In this document: positions 1-8,968 of the stretch, piece after piece
How the letters are laid out: every line of letters begins with the position of its first letter
Position numbering within the stretch: position 1 is the stretch's first letter
From: Paludibacteraceae bacterium
GTDB lineage: Bacteria > Bacteroidota > Bacteroidia > Bacteroidales > Paludibacteraceae
Assembly: GCA_905234835.1 (NCBI GenBank)
Contig: CAJOIZ010000004.1
Location: 56,468 to 120,467, forward strand
Direction of reading: 5' to 3'
DNA: 64,000 bases
Made by a program: the position numbers and the translations under genes
The notes under the pieces: model-generated
Told to the model about the DNA's origin: nothing
The model's input: only the letters and a program-made list of their open reading frames with translations
Database searches by the model: none

Positions 1-2614
1 GGGTATCATTCTCTTTCATCGTATAGGAAGCGGCTGCTGTATTATCCGCATTCTCTTTCACTATACCGCCTTCTGCAATATTTACATTCACTGTCAGCGT
101 GTAGAAATACTCGTTATATATCTGTGTCTCAAAGGCAGAATTCTCGAACTGGGCAGTGTAAACCTTTGTCGTAGTGCCTTCCATGGTAACGGTTGCCGAA
201 ACAGTCTCTGTTTCAACATGCGAAGCATCTCTATTGCATACACGCGTTGCTGTGCAGGTCGTATGGTCTTCGCTCCACTCATAGGTTGCCTCACCCCAAT
301 CGTGACCAAGTGGCTCGATGGTCTCTGTTGTGGTTTGAGCCTCGAAAGCGGGATTTTCAAAGACTGCCGTGTAAGTAGCTGTACCGGTTGTTTCGCAAGT
401 CGGATCAACGGTAGATGTCAATGTGGCAGGCTTTGTTTCCGTTTCTACATGTTCTGCATTATCTAGGCAAACACGAGTAGCCGTGCAATTGAGACCGTCC
501 CACTCATAGGTTACTTCGCCCCAGTTGTGTGTATGTTCCACTGACGTAGCTTCGAAGTTGGCGGTCAGGGTAACATCCTCCTCTCCCATCGTGAACGTGA
601 TTTCCGCGTCAGCCGAATAAGGTTCTGTCCCACCGCCTACGGTGATATCCCAACCGGCAAAATTGTAACCTGTAGCTGCTTTGGCTATCAAGGTTTGTGT
701 GTCATCCTTCTTCATCTTATATGAAGATTTTGCCATATCAACCTCATTCTCTTTCACTACACCGCTGCCGTCAGGATCCACCTCGATAGTGAGCGTAAGT
801 TCTTCCTCCTCCGTATATTCCTTCACAAGACGGACAGAATGACCCGCTTCCCAAGGAGTTGAGAACTTGGGGCGGAAAACAGCATTATCAAAACGGAGTA
901 TAAACACGTTATCGGCTGAGTTGTTCACATCTTCAGTGGAAGACATATAGTAGCCGGCGGCTTCGAGGTCGGAACATTCCTTGTCATTATTACCGCTACG
1001 CACACCGGCTGCGGGAAGGAAGACGGCGCCCGCTGCCTCCATTTGTTGCCACGACTGGTTGGAATATGTGTTGTGGCTATACACCGTTTCCGTATTCGTG
1101 CTGGTGTATACACCGTCGGACAAGGTCATCTTGCCTGCGGCGGGAACGAACTCCAACGAAAAATCCCAGTCATCGGGCAGGACAATCATGCCGTTCACGC
1201 CGTCCACCTTACCAAAGCCGAACAAACCATTGGCGTTCTCACGACCGGTAAACAGATACTCCCATTCGTCAGCTGTCATCGTGCGCCAAGTGTCGTTGCC
1301 GCCGTTGGCAATGGGGTTGTTGGCTGTGCCAAATTCCTCAAAAGGAGGCACATTTTCACCCATCGGAGTGTTCCTGCGTGAGGGAGAGTCGAACTCATCG
1401 TCTTCATCCATCTGACCGCATTGTTCAAAGCAATTCCCGCATACCATGGTCGGATTCTTACCCAAGCCAAAGTTATACAGGTCAATCCATCCCTCGTACA
1501 TGCAACTGGTATTGTGATTACCCTCGCCTATATACTCATTCTGCTTAGCGGCAAAACGGAACGCTTTATCCGGTTTCGGCTGATACTGCAGGTTGCCTTG
1601 TGAGAAGGACACCTGACCACCATCTCCATTTACCGTGAAGGGGTGGAACTTGAAATTCGCATTGATTTCAGTAGCAGGCTCATCCTCGTCTTCTTCCACA
1701 TAGGGGGAAACCAGACGCACCGCCTGTCCTGATGCACGGGGCTCGCCTACCATAGGAGCAACTAATGACTCGGTGAAGCCCAGACTGTAAGCCGTACCTT
1801 CCTCCTCGGGAGTGGACGACCAGTAGTAACCGTACTCGCCTATGTTGCTGCACTCCTGCCCGGCACGTGAACCGGCTGCCGGAAGGAAGACAGCTCCGTT
1901 GTCCTCCATACTCTGCCATTGGATGGCGGTATAGTTGTTGGTCGTGAGCGAGTAGCCATTTCCCGTAAAGGAATAGTAGCCTTCCTCATAGGCAATCAGT
2001 CCGGCATCAATAGCGCTGGTGAATTCCAGACTGGGTGGATTGTTCTCCCAATTGTCAGGCAGCAGAATCAAACCGTTCACACCGTTCACTTTGCCCAAAC
2101 CGAAAAGGTCGAGGTCGCGTTCGAAGAACAAGTAGTTCCATTCAGCAGCCGTCAGCGTGCGCCATGTGACAGACTCGTTGGACAGGTTCTCTCCCCAATC
2201 CTTAAACTCAGTGTACTCCCCGTCCATTGGGGCGTTACGCCGACCGGCGGCATCCCACGTCCCGTTGTTCTCGGGGTCATTACCCGCCATCGGGAAAGAG
2301 GTAGCGCAGGAAGCGCAATTGTACTGGATTGGGTTCAAACCTGTACCCCAACCGAACAGGTCAATCGCACCGCCATAGGTGTTCTTGCCTATCTTGGAGT
2401 TGTCCGCACCGATAATATCATACTGGTGCGTGGCGAAACTCCATGTGCTGTTTTTCGCCGTGTACTGCAGGTTGCCGTGTGCAAAGACAACCTTCGACTC
2501 TGCGCCTACGGAGAACACTCCCCGTACCGCGTCAGCGGGAATGTCGGCACGAACAGAGTTCAAACCAAGTCCTCCCAACAGAGCCGCGAAAACAAGAATA
2601 ATCTGTTTTTTCAT
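1..2614 (-). CDS. Secreted FISUMP/InlB-repeat surface protein, C-terminus cut by window edge
   Basis: The frame is open from the ATG at 2614 to the left edge (871 codons, no stop), so the C-terminus is missing. Residues 1-23 are a signal peptide (MKKQIILVFAALL..., cleavage after VRA). Two modules of about 270 residues follow (about 30-300 and 315-595). Each has VSFSQGNLQY-like strands, a DLFGWG/DLYNFG turn, a GRRNAPM/SRRNTPM motif, WRTLTAAEWNYLF and a PAAGSRAG...YYWSSTPE close. This is the FISUMP-like layout known from Bacteroidales surface proteins; its ligand is unknown. An InlB-like repeat (about 600-680, GYNFAGWDI) and two repeats beginning HNWGEVTYEW and HDWGEATYEW follow, and a second InlB-like unit starts at the edge. 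The gene lies 55 nt after the next minus-strand gene and may be cotranscribed with it. Surface location is inferred from the signal peptide and modules. Confidence 0.85.
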   Translation of the reverse strand, partial: MKKQIILVFAALLGGLGLNSVRADIPADAVRGVFSVGAESKVVFAHGNLQYTAKNSTWSFATHQYDIIGADNSKIGKNTYGGAIDLFGWGTGLNPIQYNCASCATSFPMAGNDPENNGTWDAAGRRNAPMDGEYTEFKDWGENLSNESVTWRTLTAAEWNYLFFERDLDLFGLGKVNGVNGLILLPDNWENNPPSLEFTSAIDAGLIAYEEGYYSFTGNGYSLTTNNYTAIQWQSMEDNGAVFLPAAGSRAGQECSNIGEYGYYWSSTPEEEGTAYSLGFTESLVAPMVGEPRASGQAVRLVSPYVEEDEDEPATEINANFKFHPFTVNGDGGQVSFSQGNLQYQPKPDKAFRFAAKQNEYIGEGNHNTSCMYEGWIDLYNFGLGKNPTMVCGNCFEQCGQMDEDDEFDSPSRRNTPMGENVPPFEEFGTANNPIANGGNDTWRTMTADEWEYLFTGRENANGLFGFGKVDGVNGMIVLPDDWDFSLEFVPAAGKMTLSDGVYTSTNTETVYSHNTYSNQSWQQMEAAGAVFLPAAGVRSGNNDKECSDLEAAGYYMSSTEDVNNSADNVFILRFDNAVFRPKFSTPWEAGHSVRLVKEYTEEEELTLTIEVDPDGSGVVKENEVDMAKSSYKMKKDDTQTLIAKAATGYNFAGWDITVGGGTEPYSADAEITFTMGEEDVTLTANFEATSVEHTHNWGEVTYEWDGLNCTATRVCLDNAEHVETETKPATLTSTVDPTCETTGTATYTAVFENPAFEAQTTTETIEPLGHDWGEATYEWSEDHTTCTATRVCNRDASHVETETVSATVTMEGTTTKVYTAQFENSAFETQIYNEYFYTLTVNVNIAEGGIVKENADNTAAASYTMKENDT

Positions 2615-2669
2615 ATTAGTTTATTTGGTTAATTGTTTGTTGTATGTTCTTTGTCTATTAGTTTGCCTT

Positions 2670-5600
2670 TCAGTCCGCCAACGCGCCCTGCGCGGTGTAG
2701 CGTCTGCCGTTTCGCTCGATGTACAGCACACCGTTCTCTATGTACTTGCGTACCGGCTCTTTCTCTTCCAGCGAGCCGTTGACCACCTCCAGTTCGCTCA
2801 CCTGCTCACCGTCTTCCGTCTCCACAACGATGCGCACACGCGGCACATTGATATCCACCGTGCTGCGGAAGATGCCTCGGTAAGCGAGCAGGTTGGTTCC
2901 CTCCTCGGCGTTCGGGTAATAGATCTTGTTGTTCTTCAGCCCCATATAGCGGTTGCCCGTTTCCGAGCCTATGAGTTTGCCCGTGCGGAGCGTACCCACC
3001 AGATAGACATCGCCCTGCGAGTTGTAGCCTTCCACATTGGTGATGTCAAAGCCGGAGTTGATGTCTGCTTCGGTATTGATGACCACGGCCGGGAATACGA
3101 ACTGCGTCATCTTTGCCAGATTGGCGTTCGCGTTCACTATGTAACCCTTGCCTGCGGTCAGCATCTTTGCCTGCGCGAAGTACAGGGTCAGACCTGACTC
3201 CTCGTCGCCTTTCGTGTACTTGAACTCATACACGCGACCCGTCATCTTCAGTGTGCTGAGCAATGCCGTGTTCACATTTAATGGCAAGCACAGGGTGGAC
3301 CACTTGCTCTGCGTGAACTGGCGGTTGTAGGTCACAGTGGCGGCTTTGCGTCCGTTGTACCTGTTCGAGAAGTCGGTATAGTAGTCGGCATCCTTGTCCT
3401 CATAGAGGATGATATGCAACTCGTCGTCATCCGGTTCTTCGGGATCCACAGTTATCTCTTCCCACGAAGCGTATAGGGTAATGTCGCTTGTGTAAGCGGT
3501 GGCTCCGAGTGTCGTGACGGCACTGCCCGAGCAGTCCGCCGTAAGGAACCAGCCGAGGAAGTTGTAACCCTCCTTACTTGCACCGACAAGCGTAGTCGCC
3601 GTACCGTAAGTATGAACCGTCGGATAACCGGCTGCGTGCGTACCGCTGAAGGTTTGGTCGCCTTTGTCCTTATATATGATATTGTACTCCTGCTTCGCCT
3701 GCTTGAACGTTGCCGTATAGGTCATGTTGCCCGTAACGGTGAACGTGCGCACGGCTTCGGTGTTGTTGTCCTCTGTCCAGCGGTCAAACTCGTACCCCTC
3801 GTTCGCAATGGCGGTCACAGTCACGTTCTGTCCGTCCTGGCAGAGGTACGTGTACTGGTATCCTTCCACATTGATGGTCAGTGTGCAGACCGTGAACTGC
3901 GGCACATAGATGGCGCGGACGGGCATTCCGTAACCCGGAATCATCGCGTATGTGTCATCCTTATCATAGTTGCCTATATAATACTTATCTTGACCGTTGC
4001 GGGCAAGCACATAGCAGGAATGGGTATTAGCCTCGTCCGCTGCACTGTACCCGAATGTTGCATATTCGCGTGTCCAGTAATACTGATAAGCTTGGTCATA
4101 CGTACCGTATGCTCCCTTGTATCCGTATGCGGGCAAAAGAATATAAGACTCCGGTTCGTGATTGTTCGTAAAGCGGTCATTATTTGAAATCAGCGCATTA
4201 TCTCTTAACGCTTGCGCTTCATCGGCATCGGGTGTGCGCCACGATTCTCCCATATTGACCACTGCCGCATCTTTGTTAGCAGGCAAGACAGAGCCTGTGC
4301 TGTAATCATGGATGTCGCTTATCACCTGCGTGAACGATGTCCTTGCTTCGGGGTCGCCCCAACGGAAGCGGCTGCCCAAGTCGGTAGGCGAACTTGCTCC
4401 GATGTTGCGGTCTGCCCATGCTACGCCGTACCCCATATCCACAGGCGTGTACCACAGACCGTCCTTGCCCTGCTTAGGACTCAGGTCATACAGTATCTTC
4501 ATTGTACTCTCCGTTACCGACTGATAGACGCTGACGTTGGCATCGGGAGACATCTCCGGCGTTTCGGGTTCGCTATTGTCGGTGAAGATGGCAGTATAGA
4601 CCATATCGCCAGTCATCGTGAAGGTGCGTACGGCATCGGTCAGTCCGTCTTCCTCCCATTTCACGAACTCCGCACCCGTCTCGGTAGCGATGGCTGTGAC
4701 GGTGACTTTCTGTCCCTGCTGGCATATATAGTGGTACTCGAAACTGCCCACGCGGATAGTCAGCGTATAGGTGACGAACGGCGGCGTATAGACGGCGCGT
4801 ACGGGAGCGGCAAGGTGGATGTACCCCACCGACAACTCCATCGTTCCGTCAAAAGCATTGGTCGCCATACCGATGTTCGTCGTCCCAAGTTGTCCGCCAT
4901 AGAGTTCAAGCACTTCACTCGTCCATAAGAAGGCTGATGTAGAGGCGTTTAACCACGGATTGACCTGATATGAACCGTTGTAGTAATCATAGTAACCCGT
5001 AGGAGGCATATTGATGTAAAGGCTTTCATCATCAGGGTTGTTCAGGCGATTGGTACCATTGACCGCATTGGACAGCAACACACTCCATTCATCATAGGTA
5101 GGCGTATGCCAGTCCTTACCCATTTTAACCGTCGCCACATCGTTAGCCGCAGGAAGCGTGAACCCTACATAAAGACTCCCTCCTGAATAGCCCGTACTGC
5201 TCATAGGAAGCGGACCGGGTTCGGTCTTGCTCCAGTTGTAGTAGTCGCCTGTTGCATTTGCCGAAGCGGCACCCACGTTGCGGTCCGCCCAAGCGATGCC
5301 GTAGCCCATATCGGTGGGTTTGTACCACAATCCGTCTTTGCCCTGACGCAGGTCAAGGTTATAGAGAATCTTGGTCGTTGTCTTGCTTACGTTCTGATAG
5401 ACCGTCACATCCGCATCAGCCGAGACGATGGGGGTCTCAGGGTCTTCCGGGTCATCGGGGTCGGGGTCATCCGGCATGCCTGGGTCATCGGGATCCACCG
5501 GGTCGGGCAGCTGGTCCGCCAGACTCTCGTCACCGGCGGTGAAGTCAATTACATTGTTGGACGATTCGCCGTTGGTGCGGGTGGCGTCCGTAGTGGCATG

Positions 5601-7943
5601 GACGTGGATATAGTAGTTGCCGTTGTCGTTCACCCACTGCACATACCCGCCACGTAACAGCCAGTTGTCCTTTAGAGGAATGCCATATTCGTCTTCATAG
5701 TAGTGCATTATCCACGATGCATCGCCACCGCAGGCAAAGTTCAAATTGTTGCTGCGCGCTATCTCCGCATTCGTACCGCAAGGTATGCTCCCTATGAACA
5801 CCGTACCGGGCTTCAACGTGCTGTTGATAGGATAGTAACCGGTCGGAATGCCCGCTTCACCATTAGCAACCACAAAATTGATCAGAATCTGGCAATAGTC
5901 AAAAGGATTTGACGATCCGAAGAAGTACCGCCATGTCTTGTTGGTGCCGTCTACCACAAAGTTATTGGGCAGGTGGTTGGTCTCGTTGTACTGGAACTTG
6001 CGGCCGTTTACCCAGCTTGACTCAATCGGAAGAGTTGTCTTATAATACTCATAACGGTAATCCTCCTTGAACGTGGCGTAATTGAGCAGTTCGTTGGTAT
6101 AAACCTCTATATTGTAGGTACGCCCATCCGCATCATAGACCGTAGCCTTGAGGTGAGCGGCGCGCACATAGTCTCCGTAGTAGAGCAACTGTGCCTTTTG
6201 AGCGGAAGTAACGGCGCGCTGCGTCCCGTCCTTGAGTTCCACATAACTGTCCGCCGGAGAAAGATTAGCGGCAAAGTCCTTGTAATCCACTATGGCATCG
6301 GATATGTTTCCGTCAAACTGCAGACGGATAGTCATACCGTCTTTCTCTATAATGACTGCAAACTTGGATGTCTGACTGAAAGTAGTGTATTGCGGGAAGT
6401 CAAGAACGCCTGTGGAACGGTAGATGTTGTAGGTTGTCTCGTCCTCCGGATTGTCACCTCCGCCTTCGCCGCCATCATCGCCGCCCTCACCGAACTGCGC
6501 GTAGTAGGTCTGCGCGGTCGTCTGCTGAAGAATAGTGGCTTTGTCCACCTTCGTGCCGCCTGTCGGAGCGGTGTACCAGCCCTTGAACGACACCCCTTCC
6601 TTCACCGGGTCGGCGGGAACGGTCTTGGCGGTATAGTCGCTTCTTACCACGCGGCGCAGGTCCGCATCGTACGAACAGTTCGTTTCCCACGTGCCGCCGT
6701 TGGTCTTGCAGTCAAAGGTCAAGTATGTGAACTCGTTCTCCTTCAGCGTGCACGAATACGGGAACAGAGAGGACATCGTGGTATATGCGTAGTTAGTCTT
6801 CGGCACTTTGGTCAGCGGATCAAGACCTTTCTGGTAATTGAACGTGCAGTTAGAGTATAGGAAGCCTGTGAACCATCCGTATGTCGGGGCGGTCCCGGCA
6901 TCGGTGTTGCCCCAGTCTGTCCAGTACATCCGCGTATTGAGCGCGCCGCGACCGAATTGACCGGCATTCTGGTTCATTATGTTGTAGTTCAGCATCTGCT
7001 TCATACAGTTCTCTATGTCATTGCCGCAGCGGTCCTGCAGCGAGGTCGCCATTATCTCAAGCGACTTGAAAGAGCGGTAATACTGATTCCTGTACGTGCC
7101 GAACATGCCCTCGTAGCAGTGAGGTGCCAGTTCCTCCGCCGGCAGGCAGTACCAGTCGTTCTCCCCGTTGTAGATGGAGGGACACATGTTGAACATGAAC
7201 GCATAGCAGCCTTCCGCCAACTGCTGGGAAGGCAGATTAGGCAGTCTGGTCCCCGAATTATAAGCCGTCTGCGAGCAGAAATTGTTCATACAATACTCGA
7301 ACATGTGGGCGTAGCAGTAAGGCTGCATTACCAACGCGGGCAGCACCGGCGAATCATACAACCCCGTGTTGTATGCGAACATATAAGCATAGCAGTAGGG
7401 CTTGAGTTCCATCGCGGGCAGCACCATATCCTTTGCATGATAGAGGCACGTGGAAGAGGAGGTCGAGTGGTAGGTTCCCGTTGTTGAGAACTTGCTCGGC
7501 GGATTAGGGCAGAACAGGCCGTAGAAGCAGTAGTCACACGGGATAGCGGTCAGCGAGGAGAAGTTGTCCCCGCCAATCAGCGACATCACATTGCCCTTCA
7601 GCGAAGGGTTTCCGCCGGTTATCGTAATGGAGAGGTAGTCCGTGCTGCTGCGGTTGAAGCCCGCAGGGTTGTTTCCCTTGAAGCGCACATAGCCTGTCAA
7701 CGGGTGGGAAACCGAATTTCCTTGAACGTCAATACGTATGTCCGCTTCCGTTATCTTAATCCATTCGCCTCCGTCAAGCGAGTACCAGAAATCGGGCCAC
7801 TCGGTCACCGTACCGGTCATTTTGACATTGACGGTGGCGCTTCCTTCTATCATCAGATACTCGTCCACCTGCGCCGTAGCGGGCACGGCGAACAGCATCA
7901 TAAAGGCAATCAGACTGCCGAAAAGAGATAAATGTTTTTTCAT
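2670..7943 (-). CDS. Large secreted BspA-like/InlB/FISUMP multidomain protein (1757 aa)
   Basis: The ATG at 7943 is preferred over a GTG 17 codons upstream because it begins the signal peptide MKKHLSLFGSLIAFMM...ATA. Order: BspA-like leucine-rich block (about 130-370; repeats with LPA..L...CY..MF), an InlB repeat (FKGWYTAPTGGTKVDKA), an unnamed module of about 300 residues (about 510-820; begins LDFPQY, contains NYATFKEDYRY and PTGYYPINST), a Pro/Asp linker, two FISUMP-like modules (MGYGIAWADRNVGA, MGYGVAWADRNIGA), each followed by a divergent InlB unit, a last InlB repeat (GYNFLGWF) and a C-terminal cassette of about 230 residues (WSTLCLPLNV...TAGKGYIVNANA...YMGLKNNKIYYP). It ends in a tail KYIENGVLYIERNGRRY. 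The cassette recurs in the genes at 8969 and 30188, so it may be an anchor or sorting domain (inference). Function unknown; adhesion or glycan binding is plausible. Confidence 0.85.
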   Translation of the reverse strand: MKKHLSLFGSLIAFMMLFAVPATAQVDEYLMIEGSATVNVKMTGTVTEWPDFWYSLDGGEWIKITEADIRIDVQGNSVSHPLTGYVRFKGNNPAGFNRSSTDYLSITITGGNPSLKGNVMSLIGGDNFSSLTAIPCDYCFYGLFCPNPPSKFSTTGTYHSTSSSTCLYHAKDMVLPAMELKPYCYAYMFAYNTGLYDSPVLPALVMQPYCYAHMFEYCMNNFCSQTAYNSGTRLPNLPSQQLAEGCYAFMFNMCPSIYNGENDWYCLPAEELAPHCYEGMFGTYRNQYYRSFKSLEIMATSLQDRCGNDIENCMKQMLNYNIMNQNAGQFGRGALNTRMYWTDWGNTDAGTAPTYGWFTGFLYSNCTFNYQKGLDPLTKVPKTNYAYTTMSSLFPYSCTLKENEFTYLTFDCKTNGGTWETNCSYDADLRRVVRSDYTAKTVPADPVKEGVSFKGWYTAPTGGTKVDKATILQQTTAQTYYAQFGEGGDDGGEGGGDNPEDETTYNIYRSTGVLDFPQYTTFSQTSKFAVIIEKDGMTIRLQFDGNISDAIVDYKDFAANLSPADSYVELKDGTQRAVTSAQKAQLLYYGDYVRAAHLKATVYDADGRTYNIEVYTNELLNYATFKEDYRYEYYKTTLPIESSWVNGRKFQYNETNHLPNNFVVDGTNKTWRYFFGSSNPFDYCQILINFVVANGEAGIPTGYYPINSTLKPGTVFIGSIPCGTNAEIARSNNLNFACGGDASWIMHYYEDEYGIPLKDNWLLRGGYVQWVNDNGNYYIHVHATTDATRTNGESSNNVIDFTAGDESLADQLPDPVDPDDPGMPDDPDPDDPEDPETPIVSADADVTVYQNVSKTTTKILYNLDLRQGKDGLWYKPTDMGYGIAWADRNVGAASANATGDYYNWSKTEPGPLPMSSTGYSGGSLYVGFTLPAANDVATVKMGKDWHTPTYDEWSVLLSNAVNGTNRLNNPDDESLYINMPPTGYYDYYNGSYQVNPWLNASTSAFLWTSEVLELYGGQLGTTNIGMATNAFDGTMELSVGYIHLAAPVRAVYTPPFVTYTLTIRVGSFEYHYICQQGQKVTVTAIATETGAEFVKWEEDGLTDAVRTFTMTGDMVYTAIFTDNSEPETPEMSPDANVSVYQSVTESTMKILYDLSPKQGKDGLWYTPVDMGYGVAWADRNIGASSPTDLGSRFRWGDPEARTSFTQVISDIHDYSTGSVLPANKDAAVVNMGESWRTPDADEAQALRDNALISNNDRFTNNHEPESYILLPAYGYKGAYGTYDQAYQYYWTREYATFGYSAADEANTHSCYVLARNGQDKYYIGNYDKDDTYAMIPGYGMPVRAIYVPQFTVCTLTINVEGYQYTYLCQDGQNVTVTAIANEGYEFDRWTEDNNTEAVRTFTVTGNMTYTATFKQAKQEYNIIYKDKGDQTFSGTHAAGYPTVHTYGTATTLVGASKEGYNFLGWFLTADCSGSAVTTLGATAYTSDITLYASWEEITVDPEEPDDDELHIILYEDKDADYYTDFSNRYNGRKAATVTYNRQFTQSKWSTLCLPLNVNTALLSTLKMTGRVYEFKYTKGDEESGLTLYFAQAKMLTAGKGYIVNANANLAKMTQFVFPAVVINTEADINSGFDITNVEGYNSQGDVYLVGTLRTGKLIGSETGNRYMGLKNNKIYYPNAEEGTNLLAYRGIFRSTVDINVPRVRIVVETEDGEQVSELEVVNGSLEEKEPVRKYIENGVLYIERNGRRYTAQGALAD

Positions 7944-8019
7944 AGTCTTCGGGGTTGTGTTGTTATTACCTTGTCCGTGAACGGATAGAAACACTATACG
8001 TGGCCGGACATAAACGCGG

Positions 8020-8051
8020 CAAAAATAACGTATTTCTTTGTAGTTAGCAAA
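8020..8051 (-). promoter_or_regulatory. Bacteroidetes-type promoter of the 1757-aa surface protein gene
   Basis: On the minus strand TTTG (8051-8048), 20 bases, then TATTTTTG (8027-8020). It fits the -33/-7 consensus and lies about 77 bases before the ATG at 7943. Confidence 0.6.
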
Positions 8052-8890
8052 TAATCTGTCTCTTTTTTCTATTTTGCCTCGTTTTTTAACTATTTTTTAT
8101 AATTCATGTTGGTCATTGCATGATGGTGTTTTATGGTTTATGAGTTTAGGTGTTTATAAGTTTATGGGTTGTTGAGTTGGTTATTTATAGTTGAGAGTTT
8201 AGAGTTGAATGTTGAGTGAAGTTGGAGAGTTGAGAGTTTAGAGTTTCAAATTTATGATTTCAAAAGGGACACCGGGCTTTTATGCATGCAAATATACTAT
8301 AGCGGGGAAATGCGGTATGGGTTATTGCAAGGAATCGCGGCAAATTGTGGGACATAGCGGCAAATAAGAAGTTTATGATTTATGATTGCAAATTTATGGT
8401 TTATGATTTATGGTTTATGATTTATGATTGCAAATTGCAAATTGCAAATTTTTGTTCCGGGCTTTCATGTCATGCAAAGATACTATAGAGGGGAAAGTCA
8501 TTTTCCCATTGCTTCCCACTGCTTCCCAATAATTCCCAATTATAGTTGAGAGTTGAAAGTTGAAAGTTGAGAGAAGTTAGTTAGTTTAGAGTTTAGAGTT
8601 GCAAATTTATGATTTATGGTTTCTAATTGCAAATTTATGTTCCGGGCTTTCATGCATGCAAAGATACGATAGCGGGGAAAGGCACTTTCCCGTTGCTTTC
8701 CACTGCTTCCCAATTATTCCCAATAATTCCCACTGCGTCACATTTCAAGTTTATGAGTTTAGGTGTTTAGGAGTGGTTTAGAAAGTTGAAAGTTGAAAGT
8801 TGAAAGTTGAGAGAAGTTAGTTAGTTTAGAGTTTAGAGTTGCAAATTTATGGTTTATGATTTATGGTTTATGATTTATGATTGCACGTTG
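8052..8890. repeat. Gene-free AT-rich interval of reiterated short phrases
   Basis: No believable gene is present. The DNA consists of variations on GTTGAGAGTTTAGAG, TTTATGGTTTATGATT and TTGCAAATTGCAAATT, plus a longer unit present three times (listed separately). The same phrases return at 34550-35240, between other genes of the window, so they behave as a genome-wide spacer repeat rather than decayed coding sequence. Confidence 0.6.
8272..8680 (-). repeat. Three copies of a 39-bp promoter-bearing unit at exact 185-bp spacing
   Basis: The unit begins at 8272, 8457 and 8642, i.e. exactly 185 bp apart. It starts CCGGGCTTTYATG, continues TGCAAAGATAC and ends GCGGGGAAA. Read on the minus strand each copy carries TATCTTTG or TATATTTG, a good -7 element, and points to the surface-protein gene at 7943. 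Copies 2 and 3 also share the following sequence (TTGCTTCCCACTGCTTCCCA-like). Whether they start transcripts is inference. Confidence 0.55.
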
Positions 8891-8891
8891 C

Positions 8892-8948
8892 AAATTAAAA
8901 AGCAGCAGGCTCGTTCACGGCATGTGTCCGCGGACGAGCCTGCTGCTC
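8892..8948 (-). terminator. Rho-independent terminator of the 4590-aa gene
   Basis: The 16-bp arms AGCAGCAGGCTCGTTC (8901-8916) and the matching right arm (8932-8947) pair with one G-U. On the minus strand the stem is followed by TTTTTAATTTG. It lies 22 bases after the stop at 8969. The stem core is shared with the hairpin at 34582-34628 behind the paralogous plus-strand gene. Confidence 0.8.
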
Positions 8949-8968
8949 TGTTGATCTAAGGATCCTTA

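Noticed and set aside
2379..7487. Plus-strand frames of 176-272 codons opposite the 1757-aa gene
   Set aside because: Antisense shadows; the minus-strand frame has a signal peptide, modules and paralogs.
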